Shown one piece after another: positions 36,235 through 45,461 of a stretch of DNA of 64,000 nucleotides. Both the position numbers and the translations under genes were made by a program. Position 1 is the stretch's first letter, and every line of letters starts with the position of its first letter. Under the pieces are notes generated by a model. The model saw only the letters and a program-made list of their open reading frames with translations. It ran no database searches and was not told where the DNA came from. The stretch spans positions 23,796 through 87,795 of the forward strand of contig CAJTJP010000011.1 in assembly GCA_910576855.1 (NCBI GenBank), in the 5' to 3' direction. This stretch comes from Erysipelotrichales bacterium (GTDB taxonomy: Bacteria; Bacillota_I; Bacilli_A; Erysipelotrichales; Erysipelotrichaceae).

Positions 36235-36461
36235 TCAATCCTGTCAACTACAATACTCCTGTCTACACAACCTACCTCTAAAGTCATTCTATCAACTCAA
36301 CTATCCATTTCGATATGTTCCCAAAGCCTTGATTTTGCGGCATTTGACAGTATTATTAACATTGAAAAACCGCCCCGCAAATCCCACAAATCTCTTGAAA
36401 TCAAAGCCTTTTCACACACCTACTTTTCCACCCTTGACATCAACACGACACTTTCAACATG
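36235..36461 (-). repeat. Shared rumA-proximal element end, copy 1 (active junction)
   Basis: Homologous to the copies at 27701 and 32859. It includes the last 14 codons of the intact rumA and about 185 bases with TCCTGTCAAC-like words up to the recombinase promoter region. Confidence 0.8.
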
Positions 36462-37739
36462 CTGCGTCTGCGGGAACATATCAATCGGCTGTATCACCTT
36501 CACCTCATATCGCTCCCTCAACACCGCTAAATTTTTCCCCAGCGTAGCCGGATTACACGACACATACACAATTCTTTTTATCTTGCTTTTCAATATGCAA
36601 TACAACATTGCATCATCCAGCCCACTGCGAGGCGGATCAACAACGAGCGTATCAATTTGACGCTTCTTAGACAAATAAGTCAGCTTGTCCGCCGCATCTG
36701 CGCACAAAAACGATACATGCCCCGCACCGTTCGCCGCTGCATTTTCATTTGCGTTCACAACTGCATCCTTCACTTCCTCGATGCCGATGATCTCCTTCGC
36801 CTTATCCTTCAAATATAAGGAAATAGCTCCGATACCGCTGTAAGCCTCTACAATCAAGCCGTTATCATCACCGACCATCCCCGCCACAGTCCGATACAGC
36901 CGCTGTGCCTGCTGCGTATTCAATTGAAAAAATGAACGCGGTGATAACCTCAAGCTCAAATCATCAAATTTTATATGTAACTGCTTTGCCCCACCTAAAT
37001 GAATCATTTTTTTCCCAAACATATCAGCCGTCTTTTTCACTGTATGGTAGCTTTGCCACAGACTGACTAAGCCCTTGATATTCATCAAAGCCGCGATACA
37101 CTCCTCACTTAAGGCATCCTCACCGCTGACGATACATGCTTGATATTCCCCATCGAAACCGCGGATAATAATCGTTCTGATACCTCTTTTACTATGATAA
37201 TCATATGCTCGCAAAGAAAAGCGATTCAGCACATCCACCATTTCAGTACGAATACGCTCCAAGCCCTGTTCATGCACCACACAATGCTCCACCTCTTCAA
37301 AATAATTAGAATTAGCCATATACATGCCGGCAGTCAAACGCCCGTCAACCATTGAGCACGGCAGCTTACACTGATTACGATACCCAAATTCATTCTCACT
37401 CGGAATGATCGGCTGTATCAGCTTCGGATTTATTTGCGCATACTTGATCAGTGACTGACGCAGCACCAACTGTTTTGCCTCCAACTGCGCATCATACCCG
37501 GCAATCATCAACGGGCATCCTCCGCATCGAGCCTGAATCCGACACATCGGCTGTACCCTCTTCGCACTCTTTTTCAAGATTCGCTTTACTTTTCCGTGCA
37601 TATAACGCTTCTGCTTATCAACAATTTCAATATCCGCGATCTCACCGACCAATGCCTGCGGCACAAATATCGGTGTATGATCATCACTGTACGCAATCCC
37701 CTCCCCGTTGATTCCTGTTTTAATAATCTCTGCCTTCAT
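36420..37739 (-). CDS. rumA: 23S rRNA (uracil-C5)-methyltransferase, RumA/RlmD-like; integration target
   Basis: This 439-aa enzyme uses S-adenosylmethionine to methylate a uracil. It has a TRAM domain, an iron-sulfur cluster set (CRIQARCGGCPL with a further Cys), the SAM motif LIVEAYSGIGAISLYL, the catalytic Cys in VYVSCNPATLGKNL and VVDPPRSGLD. The last 13 residues HVESVVLMSRVEK come from island unit A, so the protein is complete but its end is element-derived. TrmA-family paralogs (RlmD, RlmCD, TrmFO-independent TrmA) cannot be separated with certainty. Confidence 0.93.
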   Translation of the reverse strand: MKAEIIKTGINGEGIAYSDDHTPIFVPQALVGEIADIEIVDKQKRYMHGKVKRILKKSAKRVQPMCRIQARCGGCPLMIAGYDAQLEAKQLVLRQSLIKYAQINPKLIQPIIPSENEFGYRNQCKLPCSMVDGRLTAGMYMANSNYFEEVEHCVVHEQGLERIRTEMVDVLNRFSLRAYDYHSKRGIRTIIIRGFDGEYQACIVSGEDALSEECIAALMNIKGLVSLWQSYHTVKKTADMFGKKMIHLGGAKQLHIKFDDLSLRLSPRSFFQLNTQQAQRLYRTVAGMVGDDNGLIVEAYSGIGAISLYLKDKAKEIIGIEEVKDAVVNANENAAANGAGHVSFLCADAADKLTYLSKKRQIDTLVVDPPRSGLDDAMLYCILKSKIKRIVYVSCNPATLGKNLAVLRERYEVKVIQPIDMFPQTQHVESVVLMSRVEK

Positions 37740-37762
37740 ACTCCATCCTCTACTTTCAATAA

Positions 37763-38614
37763 CTATTCAGACGTCTTCTGCACAAAGGGCAAACGCTTAT
37801 ACACCCTTTCACATAAACGATAATACTGCTTATGCTTCATCGGCAGCTTCTCCTCTTTACCATAGCTTTCCTCAAACACAAGATTCAATAAAAAACCAAG
37901 ATAAATTACACTGCCGATAATATAGATCACCAACAACAGCGCAACTAGCGATGCAAGCGATCCGTAAATACGGTTATACGTAATCATTTGATGAATCAAA
38001 ATAAACGATAAATAAAATAACAAAATCATAGCTGTCGTTGTAAATAAACCGCCGACCAAACCGAAGGTAAGACTTCGCTTACGAAAAGACAGCGCTCGAT
38101 ACATTAGTGAAAAAACCGGCACCATAATAACAGCCGCAATCAGCGGCAACAGGGAGGGGTTCACCAGGTTATACAAAAAGGTCGCCAGAAATACACTGCC
38201 GATCAACAAAGCCACCAGAATAATAAACATCAAAATCGATTGAATACGGATAGAAAACTTAACGACATCCACCTTCTCATGACTTGCACTGATCAATAAA
38301 AATGAGAAAATGCTTCGGGATGCCAGCCAAAACGATAAACAAAGCGTCGTGATTGCCGGAATAAAGCCATAATCCTTATTCATAAACTCCATAAAAATAT
38401 CCTCTATGACAGCTTGAATATCACCGGACAGATGCAGACTTCTAAATAAATCAATCACGACATTGATATCCAAAAAGGTACCCCATTTAAACATCATCGC
38501 AAAGATAATCAATCCCGGCGCAAGAGAAAGCAGTAAGCCAAAGGACAAAGAATAGACAAATAAATTTGCTTCCGGTGATAAAAATTCCATTATCACATCC
38601 TTTAATTTATCCAT
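37763..38614 (-). CDS. YihY/BrkB-family membrane protein
   Basis: I start it at MDKLKDVIMEFL, where AGGGGTGA is a ribosome site; a longer frame adds seven residues. The 283-aa protein has about six transmembrane helices and the family pattern (ANLFVYSLSFGLLLSLAPGLI, ITTLCLSFWLASRSIFSF, IYGSLASLVALLLVIYI). Once called ribonuclease BN, the family is now viewed as membrane proteins of unknown, possibly transport, function. It lies upstream of rumA on the same strand, 23 bases away, perhaps in one operon. Confidence 0.9.
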   Translation of the reverse strand: MDKLKDVIMEFLSPEANLFVYSLSFGLLLSLAPGLIIFAMMFKWGTFLDINVVIDLFRSLHLSGDIQAVIEDIFMEFMNKDYGFIPAITTLCLSFWLASRSIFSFLLISASHEKVDVVKFSIRIQSILMFIILVALLIGSVFLATFLYNLVNPSLLPLIAAVIMVPVFSLMYRALSFRKRSLTFGLVGGLFTTTAMILLFYLSFILIHQMITYNRIYGSLASLVALLLVIYIIGSVIYLGFLLNLVFEESYGKEEKLPMKHKQYYRLCERVYKRLPFVQKTSE

Positions 38615-38674
38615 AAGCTCACCCCTTTCGCTCATAAGTATGCTTCCGTATTTCCTTAATGCATTGCGGCTTTA

Positions 38675-39154
38675 TTATTCAGCTATAGAACGCATATATT
38701 GTAACACGTTTGCCTTATCTTTACTACACACAAAGAGCACATAGTTTCCATAGGTGATAATTTCTGCCTGCTTGACAAGCTTTTGTTGATTCAAAAGCTT
38801 GTCATATGCCGCAATACGACCCTCTTGATATTGCTTGAATTGTTCGATGATATCCTTTTGATGGTCGCCCTTACAATGCACGATAACGATTTCCTCACAG
38901 GCCACATCGACGATAGCCTTACGAATCAGCACCTCATCACAAAATGCCTCCTCAATACCGTAAATCATTTCCGCATCACTTAATGCTTCACTGACCTGTA
39001 GAGGCTCGCTGTTCCATTCACCGGTGTTGATTTTACTATCAATTTCTTTAGACAATGCTTTCGTATTGATAGAATCATCATGAAAGCTGCCGACTGATTT
39101 TCCGCATCCCGCACATAGAAACATACATAAACCGATACATACCAAAAGCTTCAT
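38675..39154 (-). CDS. DUF4358-type lipoprotein
   Basis: The start is at MKLLVCIGLCMFLCAGCGK (AGGAG 9 bases upstream), a lipoprotein signal with Cys in LCAGC. The mature part, with ALSDAEMIYGIEEAF, VDVACEEIVIVHCKG and YDKLLNQQKLVKQAEIITYGNYVLFVCS, fits DUF4358 lipoproteins of Firmicutes. Function unknown. It precedes the YihY gene on the same strand. Confidence 0.78.
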   Translation of the reverse strand: MKLLVCIGLCMFLCAGCGKSVGSFHDDSINTKALSKEIDSKINTGEWNSEPLQVSEALSDAEMIYGIEEAFCDEVLIRKAIVDVACEEIVIVHCKGDHQKDIIEQFKQYQEGRIAAYDKLLNQQKLVKQAEIITYGNYVLFVCSKDKANVLQYMRSIAE

Positions 39155-39321
39155 CACAAACACTCCTATCCTACCTGCCGTCACAACAGCACCACTGCGG
39201 AAAAGCACTCACTCCCGTAATCGAACCTGTCAAATCCGATTCTGCAGATCTCAACGAAACATCTAAGCTCACCGTAAGTACAGTGCTTCGCTGTTGTCCT
39301 GTAACTAACATATGAAAAAAG

Positions 39322-39350
39322 ATAAAAAAAATAAGCATTTCTGCTTACTT
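39322..39350 (-). terminator. Terminator behind the pyrophosphatase-like gene
   Basis: On the minus strand AGTAAGCA-GAAA-TGCTTATT is followed by a T run. Confidence 0.75.
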
Positions 39351-39740
39351 TTAATCATTTTGCGCCCATTCAGGCACTTCATTACCGCGATGAATCAAAA
39401 TCGCCTTCTGAAATTCCGTTTGATTTAAAAATTCCAGAACCTCATGTTCCTCCTCTTCACTGCAGCCAATCAATAATTTGACCTCACAGTCCTTTTTTAA
39501 GATATCGGCGCTTACAACAATCGCTCCGACTTGATTGGTTTTCTGTGATCCCTTAAATACATCGATCGGTGCCTGATCGCTTCCTGTTGTATCGCTTAAA
39601 TAACCGTAATCTACAGGATAGACTAAATTTGAATATTTATAATGAACGGTATAACGGGGGCGATCAACAACCAATTTAGACGAAAAAAACAGCGTATCTA
39701 ACTTCTGCCAAAAAAAAGCGTTGTTCTCTAAAGTATTCAT
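39351..39740 (-). CDS. Small protein of the inorganic pyrophosphatase fold
   Basis: This 129-aa protein shows a shortened family I pyrophosphatase pattern: RPRYTVHYKYSNLVYPVDYGYLSDT, then DQAPIDVFKGS and LKKDCEVKLLIGCSEEE. The Tyr-Gly-Tyr and two of the acidic residues of the active site are present, but the DGDPxD cluster is reduced to DQAPID, so activity on pyrophosphate is uncertain. Similar short proteins are annotated as pyrophosphatase in many Firmicutes. GAGGAAACAAT precedes the ATG. Confidence 0.75.
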   Translation of the reverse strand: MNTLENNAFFWQKLDTLFFSSKLVVDRPRYTVHYKYSNLVYPVDYGYLSDTTGSDQAPIDVFKGSQKTNQVGAIVVSADILKKDCEVKLLIGCSEEEEHEVLEFLNQTEFQKAILIHRGNEVPEWAQND

Positions 39741-39949
39741 ATTGTTTCCTCCTCGCTTATGATATTAATAATATAATCTATAAATATGCCTGACCCATTA
39801 TATGCCGATATTCACAGCATGACTCATTGTTATAAAAGACGGCATCATTTTGTGAGCGTTGCTATACTATTATACTGTTTATGAAAGAAATTATCAATCT
39901 TTTTCTTTCACTTTCATGTTTTTTTCATTATGATATCAACAAAAATGAT

Positions 39950-39982
39950 AAAAAACAGCAGTGATTGAAAGCCAATCACTGC
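39950..39982 (-). terminator. Terminator of the cadA gene
   Basis: GCAGTGATTG and CAATCACTGC form a 10-bp stem around 5 bases; on the minus strand it runs into a T tract. Confidence 0.85.
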
Positions 39983-39989
39983 ATATTCA

Positions 39990-42236
39990 CTAACTGCGCA
40001 ATGCTCGCATGGAATTCATCACTGCCAACAAGGTAACACCGACATCGGCGAATACCCCCATCCACATGGTCGATAAACCAAATACCGTCAGTAGCAATAC
40101 CGCTCCCTTAACCGCAAGTGAGAAGATAATGTTTTGTCTTAAAATACGCTTTGTTCGCTTGGAAACAGCGATTGCCTCCGCAAGTGCCAGCGGATCATCC
40201 TTCATTAATACGACATCGGCTGCTTCGATAGCTGCATCTGAACCGATACCGCCCATCGCAACACCGATATCCGCTCGTGCCAAAACCGGAGCGTCATTAA
40301 TCCCGTCACCGACAAAGGCAAGTCTTCCGCGGTTTGTTTTGAGCAGCTCCTCGACCTTTTCGACCTTTTGCTGCGGGAGTAATTGTCCATATACTGCATC
40401 AAGCTTCAATTCATTGCCTACTGCCTGTACAACCTCATTTCGATCGCCGCTCAGCATAATACAGCGCTCGACCCCTTCCTTTTTTAACGCTTCAATCGCC
40501 TTTGCACTGGTCTTTTTCACTTTATCGGTAATCAGAATATAACCGAGATATTCCTTTCGATTCGCGATATGAATGACTGTTCCGATCGGTGTATTCTTTT
40601 TATAAGGAATGTTGATTTGTTCCATCAGCTTATGATTTCCTAAATAAATATCCTCACCGTCAATTCGGCAATGAATACCGCGCCCGCTGATTTCTTCGAA
40701 ATCAGTGATGCGTTCCTTTTCAATCGACTGTCCATATGTCTGTTGAATCGACTTCGCAATCGGATGATTGGAATAAGCCTCGCCGTAAGCACCTAATCGC
40801 AACAGCTCTGCTTCACTCAGCTTATCGCTTGTAATCTCGCCGACAGTAAAGCTGCCCTCTGTCAATGTGCCTGTTTTATCAAAAACGACCGTATCAACAG
40901 TATCTAAGGCTTCTAAATAATTGCCGCCCTTCACAAGAATTCCTTTGCGACCGGCACCGCCGATTCCGGCAAACAATCCCAAGGGCACTGAAACAACAAG
41001 TGCGCACGGACATGATACGACCAAGAAGGTCAAGGCGCGATACAGCCATTCCTCATATTGCGTGTCTTTCAACAGAAGCATCGGAAGCAGGAATACAAGC
41101 AGTGCTCCGAGCACTACAAGCGGTGTATAAACGCGCGCAAATTTAGTGATAAATTTTTCCGTCGGCGCCTTTTTACTGCCGGCATTTTCCACCAGTTCCA
41201 AAATGCGGGAAACACTGCTTTGCGCAAATTCCTTATCCACTCGCACATGAATCAGACTGCTCAAATTCACACTTCCGGCAAGTATTTCATCTCCGATTTC
41301 TACCTCTTTGGGCAGACTTTCTCCGCTCAAGGCCGAGGTATCCAATGAGCTCGCTCCTTGAATTAAAACACCGTCCAAAGCGACACGCTCTCCCGGTCTT
41401 ATCAAGATGATATCTCCGACCGCAACGTCCTCGGGGTTCATTTTTTGTTCAATACCGTCCTTTAATACGACCGCGTATTCGGCGCGGATATCCATTAAGG
41501 AAGAAATCGAGCGACGGGAGCGATTCACCGCATAGGCTTGAAACAGCTCACCGATTTCATAAAATACCATTACGGCACTTCCCTCTGCCCATTCGCCGAT
41601 CGCAAATGCGCCTCCTGCGGCAAGTGTCATCAGAAAGTTTTCGTCAAACCACTCTCCGTGCAGAATATTTCGCAATGCTTTAATAACGACCGGAAAGCCC
41701 GATACAGCAAGCGCCGCAGCGAAACACAATTCCTCTTGAAGCAATGCCCCACAAATAAACAACAGTAACGCACACGTCAAGCGAAAGATTTCGCTTTTTT
41801 GAACCTGATGCTCATGAGCATTTCCTTGTGTATTTCGATCATAGGCAGTTATCAATACTCCCGGCTCTGCCTCATTCGCAATTTTTTGCAGGCGCTCTCT
41901 CAGATCCTCAGTACTCTCCTTTGAACGAGTTTTCACAAATAATAATGAACTTGAAAAATTCAATGCCGCATCCTCTATATTATCAGCTCTTTTTATCGCA
42001 TCTTCAACCTTTTGTGCACAATTTGCACAATCAAGCTTCTCGACCCTAAATTTTATCGCGCCGTTAATGCTTCTTTCTGCCTGTTCATGTGAATGATCGC
42101 TGCCGCAGTCACAATGCACATGATGATGGTGTTCATGCGAATGTTCATGAGTGTGCTCATGAGAATGATTATGCGTATACTTATCACATTCATCTGCATG
42201 TTGATGCTCATGCTTTATTTCATTATCCTTATTCAT
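39990..42236 (-). CDS. cadA: Zn/Cd/Pb-transporting P1B-type ATPase
   Basis: This 748-aa heavy-metal pump starts with a very His-rich stretch (residues 9-50, many HxH pairs), then a heavy-metal-associated domain with the metal site CANC (70-73). The membrane metal site is CPC in VVSCPCALVVSVP, the phosphorylated Asp lies in DKTGTLTEG, and GDGINDAPVL closes the P domain. It exports divalent soft metals. The repressor gene lies just upstream on the same strand with a strong operator. The extended His tail suggests zinc buffering. Confidence 0.94.
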   Translation of the reverse strand: MNKDNEIKHEHQHADECDKYTHNHSHEHTHEHSHEHHHHVHCDCGSDHSHEQAERSINGAIKFRVEKLDCANCAQKVEDAIKRADNIEDAALNFSSSLLFVKTRSKESTEDLRERLQKIANEAEPGVLITAYDRNTQGNAHEHQVQKSEIFRLTCALLLFICGALLQEELCFAAALAVSGFPVVIKALRNILHGEWFDENFLMTLAAGGAFAIGEWAEGSAVMVFYEIGELFQAYAVNRSRRSISSLMDIRAEYAVVLKDGIEQKMNPEDVAVGDIILIRPGERVALDGVLIQGASSLDTSALSGESLPKEVEIGDEILAGSVNLSSLIHVRVDKEFAQSSVSRILELVENAGSKKAPTEKFITKFARVYTPLVVLGALLVFLLPMLLLKDTQYEEWLYRALTFLVVSCPCALVVSVPLGLFAGIGGAGRKGILVKGGNYLEALDTVDTVVFDKTGTLTEGSFTVGEITSDKLSEAELLRLGAYGEAYSNHPIAKSIQQTYGQSIEKERITDFEEISGRGIHCRIDGEDIYLGNHKLMEQINIPYKKNTPIGTVIHIANRKEYLGYILITDKVKKTSAKAIEALKKEGVERCIMLSGDRNEVVQAVGNELKLDAVYGQLLPQQKVEKVEELLKTNRGRLAFVGDGINDAPVLARADIGVAMGGIGSDAAIEAADVVLMKDDPLALAEAIAVSKRTKRILRQNIIFSLAVKGAVLLLTVFGLSTMWMGVFADVGVTLLAVMNSMRALRS

Positions 42237-42345
42237 ATGATCATCTCCTTATCATACTATCAATCAATATACCATCTATCCTGAATATCATTTTTTTATA
42301 AAGGTTTGAATACTTACCCGAATACTCCCTTAACTGAATTCACCG

Positions 42346-42699
42346 CTACTCACTGATATGCGCAATACCGGCATTATATATCATTTGTATATGCTCATCA
42401 TCTAACGAATAGAAAATGTTCTTGCCTTCGCGACGATTTTTTATAATGCGATTCTGTCTTAAAACACTTAACTGATGCGATACTGCCGAATGAGTCATAT
42501 GCAAAACCTCTGCAATATCACAGACACACAGCTCCTTTTGAAACAGTAAGGATAATATTTTTAAGCGTGTCGGATCGGCAAACATTTTAAATAATTCCGA
42601 TAAATTTTGATATTGCTGATGCTCCGGCATTTCTTTCTTTAGCTTTTCAACAATTTGCGGATGTACCTCTACGACATCACAACACAATGATTTGTTCAT
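42346..42699 (-). CDS. ArsR/SmtB-family metal-responsive repressor (CadC/CzrA-like)
   Basis: This 117-aa winged-helix repressor has ELCVCDIAEVLHMTHSAVSHQL (recognition helix and the ELCVCD metal region) and DDEHIQMIYNAGIAHISE, whose Asp and His residues correspond to the alpha-5 zinc site of SmtB/CzrA. It lies 110 bases upstream of cadA on the same strand. Metal binding would free the operator at 42724-42761. Confidence 0.92.
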   Translation of the reverse strand: MNKSLCCDVVEVHPQIVEKLKKEMPEHQQYQNLSELFKMFADPTRLKILSLLFQKELCVCDIAEVLHMTHSAVSHQLSVLRQNRIIKNRREGKNIFYSLDDEHIQMIYNAGIAHISE

Positions 42700-42723
42700 A
42701 CCTTCATCCCCTATCTTCCATCA

Positions 42724-42784
42724 TATAATAATATATGAACATCTGTTCATATATTATTATAACAAGTTTTTTTCTGAATGTAAA
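42724..42784 (-). promoter_or_regulatory. Promoter and 38-bp palindromic operator of the cadC-cadA operon
   Basis: A perfect 18-2-18 inverted repeat (42724-42761) centred on ATGAACA-TC-TGTTCAT is the ArsR/SmtB operator type. On the minus strand TTTACA and TATAAT (42756-42761) are 17 bases apart, so the operator overlaps the -10 and start site. Confidence 0.9.
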
Positions 42785-42901
42785 CAGCTTTTAACCATTA
42801 ACTTAATATTTTAATGTTATTTTAACACTGTATAAGCAAACATTCTGTATGCCGTAACATGAAGCTTGTTCATAAGTGACAGGCAGCAATATTTGTTCTG
42901 C

Positions 42902-42935
42902 AAAAAAAGCATGAGATCATTGTTTCTCACGCTTT
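42902..42935 (-). terminator. Terminator of the glycerate kinase operon
   Basis: AGCATGAGA pairs with TCTCACGCT (one G-T pair); a run of seven T follows on the minus strand. Confidence 0.82.
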
Positions 42936-42956
42936 CCTATATTTCTGATTCACTTT

Positions 42957-44096
42957 TCAAATTCGCCCCTGCATAGAAACGATTGTTTTAATTATCGTAT
43001 ACACAGCCGCTTCCATTTTCTCACCGGCCTGATCCAATGCCTGTTGAAATGACATCGCACGATCGGCAATGCTGAAAATACCGACAAAGCCAAGCTCATA
43101 CAGTTCCTGATAACCCAAGCCTAATGCTCCGCTGATACACAGCGTCGGCTTTTGATAACGATTTGCCAGCTGTAATATCCCAACCGGTACCTTGCCGAAC
43201 ATCGTTTGACGATCGCTTTGGCCTTCACCCGTAATAACCAAATCACATTCTTGTATTGCCTGATCGATATCGCTGTATTGAAACAGCAGTTCCAATCCCG
43301 GTATCATTCTTGCGTTTAAAATGCCGATCAATACTGCGCCGATACCGCCTGCGGCACCACCACCCTCATAGGCACCGATATCGATATTTAAATAACGCTG
43401 AATCTGATTGCGATAGTTTTCCATTCCCGCTTCAACCTGTTTGATCTGATTCGGATAAAAACCTTTCTGTTTTCCGAATACATAGGTTGCCCCCATCTCT
43501 CCTAACAGATGATTTTTCACATCACAAGCCGCAATCAGTTCAATTCCTTCCAATCTGTTTAAACGATTAAAATCGATATATTTGATTTTCTCAAGATTGA
43601 TTGCCTGGGGTGATAAGTATTTATGTCGATTATCATAAAAACGACATCCCAGCGCCTGAAGCAGTCCCATTCCGCCATCGTTTGTAGCACTGCCACCTAA
43701 CGCCAAAATTATTTTTTTACAGCCGCGCTCTACTGCATCTAAAATAACAGTTCCAACGCCGAAGCTTGAAGCGAAATAAGGAGTGCGGCGTTCCTTAGGC
43801 GTCATGCTTAACCCGATAATTGCCGCAACCTCTATCACAGCGGTCTTTCCGTTCTCAATCAATGCATACTCCGCAATAATTTTTTTACCGTATGCATCTG
43901 TTGCCGCTGTGCTTACCATGCTTCCCTGACATGTTTTCGCAAAAGCCTCGGCACTTCCCTCGCCGCCGTCGCCAATCGCATAAGACATTACTTCGATTGT
44001 TTCATCATAGCGATGAAGACCCTGCTCCACATGATAGGCTACTTCCTCTGATTTCAGACAGCCTTTAAATGAATCACAGGCAACTACTATTTTCAT
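42957..44096 (-). CDS. glxK: Glycerate kinase (GarK/GlxK type)
   Basis: This 379-aa enzyme phosphorylates glycerate with ATP. Family signatures are MKIVVACDSFKGCLKS, AIGDGGEGSAEAF, LALGGSATNDGGMG and LVITGEGQSD. Length is normal. It follows the AGCS symporter by 10 bases in one operon. The pairing may reflect serine- or alanine-linked glycerate metabolism, which is inference. Confidence 0.94.
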   Translation of the reverse strand: MKIVVACDSFKGCLKSEEVAYHVEQGLHRYDETIEVMSYAIGDGGEGSAEAFAKTCQGSMVSTAATDAYGKKIIAEYALIENGKTAVIEVAAIIGLSMTPKERRTPYFASSFGVGTVILDAVERGCKKIILALGGSATNDGGMGLLQALGCRFYDNRHKYLSPQAINLEKIKYIDFNRLNRLEGIELIAACDVKNHLLGEMGATYVFGKQKGFYPNQIKQVEAGMENYRNQIQRYLNIDIGAYEGGGAAGGIGAVLIGILNARMIPGLELLFQYSDIDQAIQECDLVITGEGQSDRQTMFGKVPVGILQLANRYQKPTLCISGALGLGYQELYELGFVGIFSIADRAMSFQQALDQAGEKMEAAVYTIIKTIVSMQGRI

Positions 44097-44106
44097 ATGA
44101 TCACTC

Positions 44107-45447
44107 CTATGACTTACGTAAATATTCTTTAGTACATTTTACCACAACACCGTGTAAAATTACCAGTGAAATCAAATTAGGAATCGACATTAAGCCGTTC
44201 AAAGTGTCCGCAAGCTCCCATACATAATGAAGCTCCATAGTAGAACCGATAATAATCAAGCCTAAAAACAGCAGCCGGTATATCGTCATCATCCATTTTG
44301 CGCTGAACAGATATCTGATACATTCCTGTGCGTAATAATACCAGCCGAGGATCGAAGGAATCGCAAATGCGACTATAGAGGATGCGAATAAAATACCGCC
44401 GAATCGACCGAAGCCCTGTTCAAAGCAGGCGATTGACAGATTAACTCCGTCTAAGCCTTGATTCAGCAGTCCGCTTGTCAAAAGTACAAGGGCGGTCAAA
44501 GTACACACGACGATCGTATCAAAGAATACCTCGAAAATCCCCCAAAACCCTTGTTCGACCGCTGATACCCTTTCAACTGCTGCATGAGAAATCGGCGAGC
44601 TTCCCATGCCGGCCTCATTAGAAAAAACACCGCGGGAAATTCCATAGTGAATTGCTTTCGTAATCATAAACCCCGAGATACCGCCGCTTGCCGAGGGAAA
44701 GGAAAAGGCATCTGTGAATACCTCATTTAATGCGGGAAACAGTCGATCACAGTGAATAATAATCATATAAATACATGCGCCGATATAGGCAATCGATATC
44801 ATCGGTATCGCGATTTCATTGACACGCATAATGCGCTTTGCGCTTCCCATAATAACAGCGCCTACGATAATAGCAGTGATTATACCGATCAGCCATGAGG
44901 GAATCGGCAAATAAGTACGTACACTCATGGTGATCGTGTTGGCGGGTGTAACATTTCCGATGCCAAAGGAAGCAAATAAGCATAAGAGTGCAAACAAGAC
45001 TCCAAGAAAACGCATATGACATCCATATTCTAACGTCATCATCGGACCACCGAGATAACGACCGTCCTTTTGTCTTCTGCGAAACACGATTGCCAATACG
45101 ACCTCTCCGTATTTTGTCATCATCCCGAAAAATGCACTGATCCACATCCACACCAAAGCACCCGGTCCGCCGACAGTAAGGGCGGTTGCCACTCCTATTA
45201 CACTCCCCACTCCCAACGTTCCCGCCAAAGCAGTCGCCACTGCCTGAAAAGAAGTAATGCCCTCAGATTTATCCTTACCGCCGAATAATGTTCCGATCGT
45301 TCGCTGATAAATCAAGCGCATTTTGGTAATCGGTAAAAAGCGACAGCGTACCAGCAGCAATGCTCCGCTGAACAATAGGAAAAGAATCATTCCCTTCCCC
45401 CATACAAAGCTGTTTAAGCTTTCATTTATTTGCCATAATTTCTCCAT
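44107..45447 (-). CDS. Sodium:alanine/glycine symporter, AGCS family
   Basis: This 446-aa protein has about 10-11 hydrophobic helices and the AGCS pattern TSFQAVATALAGTLGVGSVIGV, GGPGALVWMWISAFFGM and GVFSNEAGMGSSPISHA. It imports alanine, glycine or serine with sodium. Its ATG follows GGAAAGGAAAAATAAATATT. A repeat element with TATATAAT lies close upstream (45462-45480). Confidence 0.93.
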   Translation of the reverse strand: MEKLWQINESLNSFVWGKGMILFLLFSGALLLVRCRFLPITKMRLIYQRTIGTLFGGKDKSEGITSFQAVATALAGTLGVGSVIGVATALTVGGPGALVWMWISAFFGMMTKYGEVVLAIVFRRRQKDGRYLGGPMMTLEYGCHMRFLGVLFALLCLFASFGIGNVTPANTITMSVRTYLPIPSWLIGIITAIIVGAVIMGSAKRIMRVNEIAIPMISIAYIGACIYMIIIHCDRLFPALNEVFTDAFSFPSASGGISGFMITKAIHYGISRGVFSNEAGMGSSPISHAAVERVSAVEQGFWGIFEVFFDTIVVCTLTALVLLTSGLLNQGLDGVNLSIACFEQGFGRFGGILFASSIVAFAIPSILGWYYYAQECIRYLFSAKWMMTIYRLLFLGLIIIGSTMELHYVWELADTLNGLMSIPNLISLVILHGVVVKCTKEYLRKS

Positions 45448-45461
45448 AATATTTATTTTTC

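Larger units (their letters stand above)
11748..36461 (-). mobile_element. Accretion island of five units in the 3' end of rumA
   Basis: Six same-orientation copies of the rumA C-terminal codons delimit five segments between 11748 and 36461. Conserved core positions (plus strand) are 11748, 20278, 21968, 27913, 33071 and 36448, with consensus ACAC[TA][TC]TC[AC]ACA[TA]G. Integration of serine-recombinase elements into the rumA 3' end, with the element restoring the gene end, is known for streptococcal integrative elements; here the same logic is repeated. The units differ in gene content, and most genes inside are on the minus strand like rumA. Confidence 0.8.
33085..36461 (-). mobile_element. 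Island unit A (recombinase plus GHKL-nuclease gene)
   Basis: A 3.4-kb unit between rumA tails at 33043 and 36420. It contains only a serine recombinase and one large gene, and it supplies the present 3' end of rumA. By its position it is the youngest insertion. The distal 115 bases resemble those of unit B. Confidence 0.72.

Noticed and set aside
36245..36420. TCCTGTC/TGTCAAC repeats at element ends as a CRISPR or phage origin
   Set aside because: The words are irregularly spaced, few, and always located between rumA and the recombinase, so recombination sites fit better.
42089..42301. His- and Met-rich plus-strand frames opposite the cadA start
   Set aside because: They are reverse reads of the repeated His codons of the pump and have no start signals.
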